A stretch of 64,000 nt of DNA, from positions 95,984 through 159,983 of the forward strand of contig UQVS01000002.1 in the NCBI GenBank assembly GCA_900544615.1, read 5' to 3'. The notes under the pieces are model-generated. The model had not been told where the DNA came from. It made no database searches and saw nothing but the letters and a program-made list of their open reading frames with translations. Numbering within the stretch: position 1 is the stretch's first letter; each line of letters opens with the position of its first letter. The position numbers and the translations under genes were made by a program. This document shows positions 41,279 through 49,480 of the stretch, piece after piece. This stretch comes from an uncultured Oscillibacter sp. (GTDB lineage: Bacteria > Bacillota > Clostridia > Oscillospirales > Oscillospiraceae).

Positions 41279-41980
41279 ATGAGTTTATGGGATAAATTCT
41301 TGAACAATATAAAGATAGAAAAACGAATCGAAACGGGACAGAAAATCAAGAGAATCCGTTTGCGTAATAAGACTGCCGTTTCAGAATTGGCAGAAGCCGC
41401 AGGGGTAAATGAAGCTGCAATAAGAAATTATGAGGTTGGATATCGCCAAATTTCCAGAGATAAATTGGAATTGATTGCTCAAAGGCTCGGTGTCCCTGTG
41501 GAAACACTTGTTGACCGCCAGATCGACAGCTATAATGATGCCATGCACATTCTGTTTGAACTGTCGGATAAATATGACCTTGTTCCTATCGAACTTCCGC
41601 AAGAGCCTAAGTACGCTATCCAGACAAAGGATGAGACAATTCTTCAAGCGTTGCAAGCGTGGTACAATGAAAGGCGCAAATGGGAGAACGGAGATATCAC
41701 ACAAGCCGAGCTGCAAGAATGGACGGACACATTCCCCTTACAATGCAAGGAAAATGAACCTCCGGCAGAAAAAGGCGAATCCCGTTATACAGACTTTGAA
41801 CGTATTTTAGGGCTGAAATCTGCATTGGAGCAGATGGACATGATTGTGAAGGACAATGTAGAACTGATTGAGGATTGCATTGCTCATAAGGATTATAAAG
41901 CGGCTCGTGAGCATTTGAGAACGCTTAAAGCCACTGTTCATACGCTGTCACAGGTGGATATTAAACGATACGGTAAATAA
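41279..41980 (+). CDS. XRE-family regulator
   Basis: A 233-residue protein. An HTH_3 domain covers residues about 18-78 (IRLRNKTAVSELAEAAGVNE, AIRNYEVGYRQISRDKLELI); the rest is helical and unassigned, with a charged C-terminal part. Likely the main regulator of element 1, divergent from xis-int. RBS TTGGAGGG. Confidence 0.82.
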   Translation: MSLWDKFLNNIKIEKRIETGQKIKRIRLRNKTAVSELAEAAGVNEAAIRNYEVGYRQISRDKLELIAQRLGVPVETLVDRQIDSYNDAMHILFELSDKYDLVPIELPQEPKYAIQTKDETILQALQAWYNERRKWENGDITQAELQEWTDTFPLQCKENEPPAEKGESRYTDFERILGLKSALEQMDMIVKDNVELIEDCIAHKDYKAAREHLRTLKATVHTLSQVDIKRYGK

Positions 41981-41982
41981 AG

Positions 41983-42036
41983 AAATCACAGGCGATTCCT
42001 ACTGCATTACGCAAAGGAGCTGCCTGTGATTTTTTG
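41983..42036. terminator. Bidirectional terminator
   Basis: AAATCACAGGC (41983-41993) and GCCTGTGATTT (42022-42032) with T and A tracts, between the convergent XRE and RHH genes. Confidence 0.82.
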
Positions 42037-42234
42037 TTACTTGGGCTCGATGGAGCAGCGGTCTAATGAAAATTCCAATAGTATACCAATCAGTTCATTT
42101 CGGCTACGCCCTGTCTGAGCCGATATTTCATCAATGCGCTGCACAACGTCCTCTCTGATACGAACAGAAAAGGTCTTATAACCGTCATCCCCCTTGGGAC
42201 GTTTCGGATGGATTATCAATTTTTCCTCTTTCAT
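42037..42234 (-). CDS. Ribbon-helix-helix protein
   Basis: A 65-residue protein with the Arc/CopG fold: strand KTFSVRIRE, then helices VVQRIDEISAQTG and RSRNELIGILLEF. Likely a repressor of the divergent gene at 42325, whose upstream region holds an AT-rich inverted repeat (near 42288-42309). RBS not strong. Confidence 0.75.
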   Translation of the reverse strand: MKEEKLIIHPKRPKGDDGYKTFSVRIREDVVQRIDEISAQTGRSRNELIGILLEFSLDRCSIEPK

Positions 42235-42324
42235 GCTAAATCACCTCTATGTTAGATTTTATGTTTCCATAGATGTGATTTATATGTTATAATTTATGTT
42301 ATAAATTATATTGGAGGGATTGAA

Positions 42325-42803
42325 ATGAACTCGGACGAATTATATACGCTGAAAAGCATGGTGCTTGATAACTACGAGCAGTACCATGACGGTCTTACAA
42401 TACTCTTAGAAAGCGATAAGGGGCTTTACAAGGCGTTTGGACAGTCTCCCCGTACACAAAGTATCTAAAGACAGAGAACTTCTATCTAACGTCAAAAGAA
42501 CGCCTTACGTACATGATGGGATTCATTGATGCCTTGGCTTGGCTGACAAGACAGGGAAAGTTAGTGCCGGATACGTTCCCAACAGATATCGCAGGATTCA
42601 CAGACCCAGAGGAAACCCCGGAAGAACGGGCAGAATATTTTGAGCAGCGATACAAGGGCTTATCACCGGAGCAGCGTGCCGAACTGGAAGCGTTTGATAA
42701 AGAAAATGAAGAGATGTGGCTTGAACAAGTCGAAGAAAGCATTAAAGAGAATAAAGTAATCAATAATCTGATTCTGCGTATTGTTACCGGGGAAGATTAT
42801 TGA
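42325..42803 (+). pseudogene. Frameshifted conserved element protein
   Basis: Two frames belong together. The first (42325-42468, 47 residues, MNSDELYTLKSMVL start after GGAGGG) stops soon after QSPR. In the other frame the sequence continues as SPYTKYLKTENFYLTSKER into the open frame ending at 42803 (internal ATG 42513). The shift lies in the CTCCCCG run at about 42446-42452, where two extra bases fit. Joined, it would be about 158 acidic residues, a type often seen in gut integrative elements. Function unknown; could also be a sequencing error. Confidence 0.65.
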
Positions 42804-42928
42804 TATCCAAAGAGCGGTGTATTTTGCGATAACAAGAATTCTTCGCCTCGTGGAGAGGTCATATATTTGACGAATCCTCTTTTTAGCCCTATAATATATA
42901 GGTCATTTATAGATAAGGAGGATTTGAT

Positions 42929-43519
42929 ATGCCTAAGTTCAAAATCTCAAATGATTATATTTCAAAATGCAATGACACGGATGTTCCTCAGTATCCAAAG
43001 TACACAACACAGGTGATCAATCTTGCAAATCAGAACGCCGGTGGAACAAGACCCAGAAATGTTGGTCAGCTATCCGAACTACTTCCTGAGTATCTGTCAT
43101 TACCGGGTGAAGCCTCACTTTCTGGTTGGAGAGAATGGTATACCGAGAGATATCCGGATGCTGTCGAAAATGCAGTTGACAAGATTTGGACACAGGTTAA
43201 TAACCTCAGAGATTGTATGGATTATATTGACAAGCCTATGGTTAAAACTTGGGTAGAAGACTTGATTTACAACAAGACTTTTAATGGTCTGTACTATCAG
43301 AAGGCTATTCTCCAGAAGATTTCCGAGCTTGAGGGAAAGCCATTCAGACTTGCTAATCCGAATGAAGAAGCTATGAATATTGATGGTTTTGTCGGGGATA
43401 CCGCATACCAGATTAAACCAGACACTTATGACCACATGAAGTATGGGGTTCACGAAGAAATTCCTTGTACGATAGTTAAGTATCGGAAAACATCAACGGG
43501 CATTGAAGTTGAATACTAA
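42929..43519 (+). CDS. MjaI-family type II restriction endonuclease
   Basis: A 196-residue protein that resembles the MjaI endonuclease family (YPKYTTQVINLANQNAGGTRP, VGQLSELLPEY), enzymes that cut CTAG. Convergent with an amino-methyltransferase gene of the matching type, 17 bases away. RBS AAGGAGG. AT-rich relative to the chromosome. The family call is from recognition of the N-terminal block; the cleavage site is an inference. Confidence 0.75.
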   Translation: MPKFKISNDYISKCNDTDVPQYPKYTTQVINLANQNAGGTRPRNVGQLSELLPEYLSLPGEASLSGWREWYTERYPDAVENAVDKIWTQVNNLRDCMDYIDKPMVKTWVEDLIYNKTFNGLYYQKAILQKISELEGKPFRLANPNEEAMNIDGFVGDTAYQIKPDTYDHMKYGVHEEIPCTIVKYRKTSTGIEVEY

Positions 43520-43536
43520 GAGAAAAGGCAGGTGCT

Positions 43537-44592
43537 TTACGCATCTGCCTTTTCGTATGAGCAAACTATTTCGTTACCAATTAATTGAGCAGAGTTTAGC
43601 AGTGTAATCAGTATTTCTGTTTCTTGTCTGGTTTTCACCTTGAATGAATGGTTCACATTTTCATACAACTTTTCTTTCTTTTCTGTTGGCAAACTGTCAA
43701 TAAATTCTTTATGTCTGCTAATTCTGTCCATCGTATAGAGATTTAGCTCAGTAACACTTTGAACCGCTTCCGAAGTAGCTTGCTCACAAAGGTTTGCATC
43801 AATGTCTACGCCAATAGAGTTTCTTTCAGAAGCTATGGCAGCCTTTTCAACTGTACCTGTACCAGCAAATGGGTCATATACCAAATCATATTTCATCGAG
43901 TACATATTGACTAATCTGTAAGCCAATTCGAAAGGAAATGCTGCGCTTCTTGCTCTGGAAGCTCCTTTTTTAAGCTTCTGCATAGTTCCTTTAAGCTCCC
44001 AAAGATCAGAAAACCAAACATTACGTTCTTCCCAAAAATAAGCACTATTATGTCGTGTGCCCTTCTCAGCATTAGCAAACTTTCTATTTCCGCCTTTTCT
44101 AAACACAAGTATGTATTCATGCTCATAGGTTACATAAGCACAAGGCGGATACATTCCCGATCCCATGAATTTATTGGGAGCATTAGTTGGTTTGTGCCAA
44201 TGAATGTCTGGGAGGACATCATATCCCATACCCAAGAACTTGTTAATAATTCTTGTGTGATTAGAAAACAGTTTAAATTGTCCATCGCAATTTTTAGTAG
44301 CGTCTCCAATGTTAATACAGACAACTCCACCATCAATCAAGACTCTATCAACATCTTCCCATGTCTTATCCAACACCTTGTGCATCGCTTCAAATGCATC
44401 TTCAAATCTGCTTTCGGTAAGTGCAAGATTCACTTCTTCGCTCTGATTAGAGAAACATTCATCCCACATTTCTATCATTGGATACGGCGGTGATGTAACC
44501 ACCAATCCAACGGTTTTATCTCTAATATAATCCTGTGTGTTCTTTGAATTGCAATTAATTATTCTATGCTTTGTGTTCACATTCCACCTCAT
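43537..44592 (-). CDS. DNA (cytosine-N4)-type methyltransferase of the MjaI-like system
   Basis: A 351-residue methyltransferase of the beta class, with catalytic motif IV TSPPYPMIEMWD near residue 33 and AdoMet motif I YDPFAGTGTVEKAA near residue 237. The SPPY motif is typical of N4-cytosine enzymes, and this subtype is common among CTAG methylases. It protects host DNA against the convergent endonuclease. Its start overlaps the end of the controller gene by 4 bases. Confidence 0.85.
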   Translation of the reverse strand: MRWNVNTKHRIINCNSKNTQDYIRDKTVGLVVTSPPYPMIEMWDECFSNQSEEVNLALTESRFEDAFEAMHKVLDKTWEDVDRVLIDGGVVCINIGDATKNCDGQFKLFSNHTRIINKFLGMGYDVLPDIHWHKPTNAPNKFMGSGMYPPCAYVTYEHEYILVFRKGGNRKFANAEKGTRHNSAYFWEERNVWFSDLWELKGTMQKLKKGASRARSAAFPFELAYRLVNMYSMKYDLVYDPFAGTGTVEKAAIASERNSIGVDIDANLCEQATSEAVQSVTELNLYTMDRISRHKEFIDSLPTEKKEKLYENVNHSFKVKTRQETEILITLLNSAQLIGNEIVCSYEKADA

Positions 44593-44786
44593 ATATGTTC
44601 TATTACATCTTCAATCTTGCAATTGAACAAGGTGCATATTCTATCAAGAATTTCCAATGATACTTGTTCGCCTCTACCCATTTTATCCATAGTAGATTTA
44701 GATATATTTGCAGCTTCCATCAATTGCTTCTTTGTCATATCCTTGTCTATAAGCAATTTCCACAAAGGTTTGTAATTAAACGCCAT
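44589..44786 (-). CDS. Small HTH controller protein
   Basis: A 65-residue Cro/C1-type HTH protein (MTKKQLMEAANISKSTMDKMGRG is the HTH). Coupled to the methyltransferase gene by a 4-base overlap; it may be a C-protein that times restriction-modification expression. The MAFNYKPLWK start is chosen over one ten codons upstream. The gap to MobC (44787-44952) shows no gene. Confidence 0.78.
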   Translation of the reverse strand: MAFNYKPLWKLLIDKDMTKKQLMEAANISKSTMDKMGRGEQVSLEILDRICTLFNCKIEDVIEHI

Positions 44787-44952
44787 ATTCTTCACCTCTG
44801 CTTGCAAGTGTAACATAAAAGTATTGAGATGTCAATATTTTTATACTACAAATACACCGTCAATTTCAAGGATATGATATCATATCTTATTGCCTTCTCT
44901 TTCCTTAATTACAGATTCACCAATAGCAATTTCCAATGATAGAACGCTATTA

Positions 44953-45378
44953 CTAATCACAATCTTTTGACGAACCATCCAAATCATCCTTTGGCATCAG
45001 TTCCAGAATCTTTTTATACCAGTGTTTTTCCTCTCCGTTTTCTCGCAACGCAAACTGGCAAAACAGTGTCATTAACTCAAAATATTTTGTTTGGAGTTCT
45101 CCCCAATCCTTATTAGAAGAAAATCGAACAACATTTGTGTTATAAGCAATTTGATTGACGTTATTTCCAATGCGGTTCACTTCGTAAATCAACTGCTTTG
45201 CCTGGTCTCTATCCATGTGCCACTGCTTACCCGACAACGATTCTGCAAGAATCAGTTTTCTTAAATATTCCGATTTCGATAAGCCATACTCAAAAGCATT
45301 TTTTGTGAGCATAGCATTTTCCTCTGGAAGCAAAGTAAAACGGAATTGCTCTGTGCGAACTCTATCTTTTTCAGCCAT
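44953..45378 (-). CDS. mobC: MobC-like mobilization protein, orphan
   Basis: A 141-residue protein with an N-terminal RHH-like part (FRFTLLPEENAMLTKNAF, GLSKSEYLRKLIL) and the MobC region VNRIGNNVNQIAYNTN. MobC proteins help a relaxase open oriT. No relaxase gene follows, so element 1 probably borrows one. The repeat region upstream (45480-45691) is a candidate oriT. Confidence 0.85.
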   Translation of the reverse strand: MAEKDRVRTEQFRFTLLPEENAMLTKNAFEYGLSKSEYLRKLILAESLSGKQWHMDRDQAKQLIYEVNRIGNNVNQIAYNTNVVRFSSNKDWGELQTKYFELMTLFCQFALRENGEEKHWYKKILELMPKDDLDGSSKDCD

Positions 45379-45479
45379 TTATTATTTCTCCTTTCAAAAC
45401 TTCCTCACCGTGAGGAAATTACAAAATTGTTCGTCAGTGATTTTATTTTTGTTGCGCCGTCTGCGGGACAATCATTTTG

Positions 45480-45691
45480 CCGTTTTGTAAAATGGTACGG
45501 GTGGGGGTATTAGGGGGAGCTGCCCCAGTGCAACGGCTAACAAGTGGGAAAATGACACGAGTGGGTACATTTCCCCTATGCTTGCTATTGCAAGTATAGG
45601 GAGAATAATGGACAACGAGTGGGTACAATTTCCCCATGCTTGCTATATGCAAGTATGAGGGAATGGGTACATTTTCCCCCTGCTTGCTAAT
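45480..45691. repeat. Iteron-like repeat region, oriT or replication-origin candidate
   Basis: Three copies of a roughly 30-base unit (45559-45588, 45617-45646, 45662-45691) sharing GTGGGTACA, a C run and GCTTGCTA. In the first two, GCTTGCTAT is followed by GCAAGTAT, giving small hairpins. A G-rich stretch GGGTGGGGGTATTAGGGGG precedes (about 45498). It lies between MobC and the next gene and holds no reading frame that looks coding. Confidence 0.7.
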
Positions 45692-45700
45692 AATGTTTTG

Positions 45701-46252
45701 CTATGGATTTTTAGGGTCGAGTATTGTGTCAAGCTGCGATTTCCACGCCATAATATTTTTGATTTCTTTTTCAAAAACATAAGATTCTTTTTGGCGTTTT
45801 CGCTCCAAAAATTTTCTCCAATAATAATCAATTTCTTTCTGCAACTCATTGATATACTCTTGCAGTTCGTCCCGTTCCTCAGCGGAATATTCTTCGGTGT
45901 CAGCGGTCATTTCTGCCATTTCTTTTTTATTGCTTTCAAGTTCATCCATCAAATCAATATAATCGTCCAAATCCCCCCACAGCAGCAAAAATTTCAGAAA
46001 TGTATCATCTGAAAACATGGCGAACCAACAACGCTGATACCACTGTTCCGCATACATCCGTTCATCACTTCCGTTGGAATATGTTCCGTCTACTAAATCC
46101 CCGATGAAGTTCTCTAACAGTTCTGAAATCGTCAGCCCACCCTCGCCGGATTTTTCAGCAAGGCGTTTCACATCTGCATCGGAAAGATTTACTGTTATGG
46201 TTCTTGGTTTTATGGTTTCAATCTCATTTTTTTGTGAACTGTAATCTCTCAT
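45701..46252 (-). CDS. Element protein of unknown function
   Basis: A 183-residue acidic protein. N-terminal strand and helices look like an RHH domain (RTITVNLSDADVKRLAEKSG); the middle has Trp/Tyr-rich helices (YAEQWYQRCWFAMFSD), and the end is a coiled coil (about 105-165, DELESNKKEMAEMT, ERDELQEYINELQKEI). Not recognised. RBS AAAGGAGA. Possibly a replication or partition accessory, since it sits between the repeat region and the helicase. Confidence 0.7.
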   Translation of the reverse strand: MRDYSSQKNEIETIKPRTITVNLSDADVKRLAEKSGEGGLTISELLENFIGDLVDGTYSNGSDERMYAEQWYQRCWFAMFSDDTFLKFLLLWGDLDDYIDLMDELESNKKEMAEMTADTEEYSAEERDELQEYINELQKEIDYYWRKFLERKRQKESYVFEKEIKNIMAWKSQLDTILDPKNP

Positions 46253-46297
46253 TTCGTCTCCTTTGCTTGTAAAATTGATTGATTTAAACCGAGGGCA

Positions 46298-46432
46298 ACG
46301 GCAGCAACGGGTACACCGTTGTTTTCGTTAGGATAAGCGGCAGAATTTTGCCGTTGTCCTCGGAAACCCGACTACGGGTAAATTTTCTTCATCATCCTAT
46401 GAAAAACAACGGTGTTGGCGTAGTACCCGTAG
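46298..46432. repeat. Large interrupted inverted repeat between helicase and next gene
   Basis: ACGGGTA (46307-46313) and ACCGTTGTTTT (46315-46325) are mirrored by AAAACAACGGT (46403-46413) and TACCCGT (46424-46430); CGGCA/TGCCG hairpin lies between. Candidate replication origin or large secondary structure. Confidence 0.6.
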
Positions 46433-47488
46433 TTATTTGACTTCGATATAGTCAAGAGTTATCCATTTTTTCTTGTTATGGAATGCGCTCACATAAGAAA
46501 CCCCATAGATCTCTCTCAGCGAATCTTGCGCTGCTTTCAAGCTCTTTGAGAACACAGCCGCACTGTAACTAACAAGAATCGGCTCTCGTGCCTGCAAGAT
46601 TGTCAGTAGCTCTGTTGCTGTCCCCTCCCAATGGTGCGCTTCTTCTGCCTTGATGAAATTAACGATAGCGTGTAAAAACCGTTCTTTCTCATTGACAACC
46701 GATTCGTCACGGGTGAGCTTGTTCCAACGGCAGGATTCTTTGTCAAATTCAAGGGCAAATTCAAAGGCTTCGGTATCACGGTTGGAAATAGTGAGGTTGG
46801 CTCTGGTGTCGGTGCGCTTGCTCTTTGTCAGCACCCAGTTCCCGTCCGTTCCTCCTGCCATGCCCTCACTGCCGGAAATCTTGCTGATATCATCATCGTG
46901 CTTGCCTTTGTTGGTGTGCGTGAGTGCAAGGATGGTAAGGTCAAATTCCATGCTTATCTGGCGCAGGATGTTGGTAAACTCCACGTCTCCGGCATAGATG
47001 TTCTTTACAAACTCATTCCCTCTGATATGTTGGAGCGTATCAATGACTACCAGTTTGATGTTGGGATGCAGCGTTAAGTAATCACGAATATCTTCCTCAA
47101 CGCCGGAAGTGATGCTGTTTGCCTTTAAGACGAAGTGGATGTTCTCCATCCCCTCATAAGCTTCAAGCATCTCAAAACGGCTCTGTAAGCGTGTTACGGT
47201 ATCTTCCAGACCGAGATACAAGACCTCGGACTGTATGGCTTGATAGCCCCAGATTTGCCCACCACTGGCAACAGCGTAGGATATCTGCTCGGCAAGCCAC
47301 GATTTACCAACTTTAGCACCTCCGGCGAGGATAAAGAAACCGTGCGGTAAAATGGTGCTGATGGTGTAATGAAGCGGTGGCAAGTCCATTTCCATCAAGT
47401 CTTTTCCGTTGATGGATTCAAAGCGGCTCTCCTTTATTTTTTCTTTTATCGCTTCTTCGGTTCTCATATTTGTAGTCGATTCATTCAT
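46433..47488 (-). CDS. repA: RepA-like replicative helicase (RecA-fold ATPase)
   Basis: A 351-residue ATPase. Walker A is GGAKVGKSW (residue about 57), Walker B is LVVIDTLQHIRG, and ALTHTNKG is the motif after it, all typical of the hexameric RSF1010-RepA-type helicases; the last 90 residues form a winged-helix-like part. It likely unwinds DNA for autonomous replication of the excised circle or for transfer. Divergent from a small transcript at 47541. Confidence 0.82.
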   Translation of the reverse strand: MNESTTNMRTEEAIKEKIKESRFESINGKDLMEMDLPPLHYTISTILPHGFFILAGGAKVGKSWLAEQISYAVASGGQIWGYQAIQSEVLYLGLEDTVTRLQSRFEMLEAYEGMENIHFVLKANSITSGVEEDIRDYLTLHPNIKLVVIDTLQHIRGNEFVKNIYAGDVEFTNILRQISMEFDLTILALTHTNKGKHDDDISKISGSEGMAGGTDGNWVLTKSKRTDTRANLTISNRDTEAFEFALEFDKESCRWNKLTRDESVVNEKERFLHAIVNFIKAEEAHHWEGTATELLTILQAREPILVSYSAAVFSKSLKAAQDSLREIYGVSYVSAFHNKKKWITLDYIEVK

Positions 47489-47511
47489 TGCGAATACTCC
47501 TTTGCGTACTA

Positions 47512-47540
47512 TTGTATTTTGAGATTCGCCATGCTATAAT
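47512..47540 (+). promoter_or_regulatory. Strong promoter at the right end of element 1
   Basis: TTGTAT (47512-47517), 17 bp spacer, perfect TATAAT (47535-47540). Overlapped by the inverted repeat CCATGCTAT (47529-47537) / ATAGCATGG (47558-47566), a likely operator also covering the helicase promoter region. Confidence 0.72.
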
Positions 47541-47546
47541 GTAGTA

Positions 47547-47606
47547 TATTGTACTTCATAGCATGGTCTGAGCTTCTGTGTATTTGCCCATACAGAAGCT
47601 TTTTTC
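47547..47606 (+). ncRNA. Candidate small RNA of about 60 nt
   Basis: Starts from the promoter at 47512-47540 and ends at hairpin AGCTTCTGTGTA (47571-47582) / TACAGAAGCT (47591-47600) with a T6 tail. No reading frame. Could be a regulator of element replication; this is inferred from layout only. Confidence 0.45.
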
Positions 47607-47666
47607 ATGTAAAAAGAAAACCACAACTTCGATAAACGAAATTGTGGTTTAGTGAGTGATATTTTG

Positions 47667-47746
47667 TAGAGACATCAAGCTATTTGTACAGTTGCGTTTT
47701 TAAGTATAAGCCGTGGTAACCAGTTTTAATCGGCTTGATGTCTCTA
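47667..47746. repeat. Spaced inverted repeat near the right end of element 1
   Basis: 14-base perfect arms TAGAGACATCAAGC (47667-47680) and its complement (47733-47746), 52 bases apart and about 85 bases from attR. Candidate arm-type sites for the integrase or a large hairpin. Confidence 0.6.
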
Positions 47747-47828
47747 TAATCGTCACGGAGAAAATACAGAAACCGGGTACTAACGTCACGAATCCGTTAC
47801 AAAACGGATAACCCGGAAGCCTTGATTT

Positions 47829-47875
47829 GCCTCCTAAGCGACAGGCCACTGGTTCGAACCCAGCCGGGGGTGCCA
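47829..47875 (+). pseudogene. tRNA-Arg(CCU), 3' half, with attR
   Basis: attR core GCCTCCTAAGCG (47829-47840) then the rest of the anticodon stem (ACAGG), variable loop, T arm CTGG-TTCGAAC-CCAG, acceptor CGGGGGT, G and CCA. It completes the 5' half at 38890-38931. With no 5' half it cannot form a tRNA. Confidence 0.93.
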
Positions 47876-47882
47876 AAAATGA

Positions 47883-47922
47883 CCGTTGTAAGCCGTTTTT
47901 TGATGGTTTACAGCGGTTTTTT
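47883..47922 (+). terminator. Terminator behind the tRNA-Arg 3' half
   Basis: CCGTTGTAA (47883-47891) pairs with TTACAGCGG (47908-47916), one mismatch, then T6. Its place may mark part of the original tRNA transcription unit or the start of element 2. Confidence 0.6.
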
Positions 47923-47990
47923 GTTATCGTTTTTCGAGAGCGTTTTTGCCGCTCCACCGGAACGATTTTATACATTTTCCGCTGTATGCC

Positions 47991-48050
47991 TGCTAATTGG
48001 ATTCGAACTATTTTTCCGGCCTTGCTAATAAAAAACGCCGATTTGCTAAT
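47991..48050. repeat. Three TGCTAAT repeats beside the integrase gene
   Basis: TGCTAAT at 47991-47997, 48023-48029 and 48044-48050, all direct, between the tRNA 3' end and the integrase stop. Candidate arm-type binding sites for the integrase of element 2. Confidence 0.5.
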
Positions 48051-48064
48051 ACGATTTTCCCGCC

Positions 48065-49459
48065 CTATTTTTCGGATGGGGCCGACGCCAGCAATGCAGC
48101 CAGTGTGTTGGCCAGTTCCGGCGACTTGCGAAGCTGTTCCACCAGGGCCTCCAAATCCAATGTGGCGGGAGCCGGTTCCTTCGGTTCCTCCGGGGGACGA
48201 ACCGAACGCAGGTCAGGATTAGCATAGAAGGCGCTCTCAAACTTCTGGGCGTTGATCTTGCGGTCCTCGTCCAGAATGTGCGCATACACGCTGGTGATCA
48301 TGTCGATCTGGGCGTGGCCCGTATCGCCCTGAGTGGCCTTCAGATTGCCGTGGTTGAGCTTCAGCTTGTAGGTGGTACTGGAATGGCGCAGTGAGTGAAA
48401 GACCACTTTGGGAAGCCCTGCTTTCTCCCGCAGCTTCTCAAACGACTTCAGGATGATACGGTCCTCACAGGGGCGGCCATTGGCCAGCGCCACCACCAGA
48501 TCATAGTCCTGATACTCGTCATGGAGCAGCGCCCGCAGCTCGTCTTGCGCGGATTTCCATTCCCGCAGGATGTAAGCCAGGGTCTTGGGCAGCCACACCT
48601 TACGGATACTGGAATCGGTCTTGGGCTTCTTCAGGATGATCCTGGTGCTGGTGTTGGGAAACAGAGGCGTGAACACATGGTAGATGTCCTTTTGCCCCAG
48701 CATCTCAATGGCCCGCTTGGAGGCCCGCGCCAGCTCCTTGTCGATGTAGACATAGGCGTTGTCATCGGCAATATCTTCATCGGAGATGTGGACATTGCTC
48801 CAGGTCAGCCCCAGAATCTCGCCCATGCGCAGCGAACAGGCAAAGGCCAGGTTCATTGCTACATAGAGCTTGCTGTCCGTACGCTGGTCCAAGGCGGTGC
48901 GGATCATATCGGCGGTCCAGATGTCCCGCTTCTTGTATTCCACTTTGGGCAGCGCCACATTGTCAAAGGGGTTCTTGGCAACCAGCTCCCACCGAACCGC
49001 CTGCTTGAAGGCACAGCGGAGAAGTTTGATGATCTTCTCGATGGTAGCGTTGGTGACAAACTCCGTTTTGGCGTGGTGTGTCCTGGTGTTCACCGCAGGG
49101 GTTTTCTGCAAAGTCTGGATGTACTTGTCCACCACCCGTGTGGTGACATCCTGCACCTTCATATCCCCGATGATGGGGTTGATGTAGTTAGCGATCAGCG
49201 AGTTTTGGCTGTCGTACATGGACACACCCCACCGCTTTTCGCCGTAGAGGGAAACAAAGTCGGACAGGAACTCCGCAATATTCTGATTGGCAGGCGGAAG
49301 AAAGGAGTTGGAGCTTTTCTGGCTCTCGATCTCCGCCCTGCGCTTCAATGCCTCCTGGTAGGAAATGCGGGTTTCCCATTTCTGCTTGGCTTCGCCGTTC
49401 TCGTCCACATAGGTATAAACAATAGAATAGTTTTTCTTTCTTTTGATAATGGATGCCAT
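48065..49459 (-). CDS. int: Tyrosine-type integrase of element 2
   Basis: A 464-residue tyrosine recombinase. An N-terminal arm-binding part, core-binding domain (about 60-180), catalytic domain with Arg in FACSLRMGEILGLTW, FHSLRHSSTTYKL, GHAQIDMITSVYAH carrying the Tyr, and a Pro/Glu-rich tail of about 70 residues. GC-rich, unlike the integrase of element 1 and only distantly similar to it. It sits right behind the tRNA-Arg 3' end, the expected place for an integrase using that tRNA as target. Confidence 0.93.
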   Translation of the reverse strand: MASIIKRKKNYSIVYTYVDENGEAKQKWETRISYQEALKRRAEIESQKSSNSFLPPANQNIAEFLSDFVSLYGEKRWGVSMYDSQNSLIANYINPIIGDMKVQDVTTRVVDKYIQTLQKTPAVNTRTHHAKTEFVTNATIEKIIKLLRCAFKQAVRWELVAKNPFDNVALPKVEYKKRDIWTADMIRTALDQRTDSKLYVAMNLAFACSLRMGEILGLTWSNVHISDEDIADDNAYVYIDKELARASKRAIEMLGQKDIYHVFTPLFPNTSTRIILKKPKTDSSIRKVWLPKTLAYILREWKSAQDELRALLHDEYQDYDLVVALANGRPCEDRIILKSFEKLREKAGLPKVVFHSLRHSSTTYKLKLNHGNLKATQGDTGHAQIDMITSVYAHILDEDRKINAQKFESAFYANPDLRSVRPPEEPKEPAPATLDLEALVEQLRKSPELANTLAALLASAPSEK

Positions 49460-49480
49460 AACGAACCTTCCTTTCTTGTG

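Larger units (their letters stand above)
38920..47840. mobile_element. Integrative mobilizable element 1 in tRNA-Arg, 8.9 kb
   Basis: Bounded by GCCTCCTAAGCG at both ends. It is clearly AT-richer than its flanks. Contents in order: replacement tRNA-Arg, tyrosine integrase, excisionase, XRE regulator, RHH protein, a frameshifted gene, an MjaI-like restriction-modification system with controller, MobC, repeat region (oriT/ori candidate), a hypothetical, and a RepA-like helicase. No relaxase or conjugation genes, so it must rely on a helper for transfer. Confidence 0.92.

Noticed and set aside
45480..45691. CRISPR array
   Set aside because: Only three imperfect repeats with unequal gaps, no spacers of even length and no cas genes.
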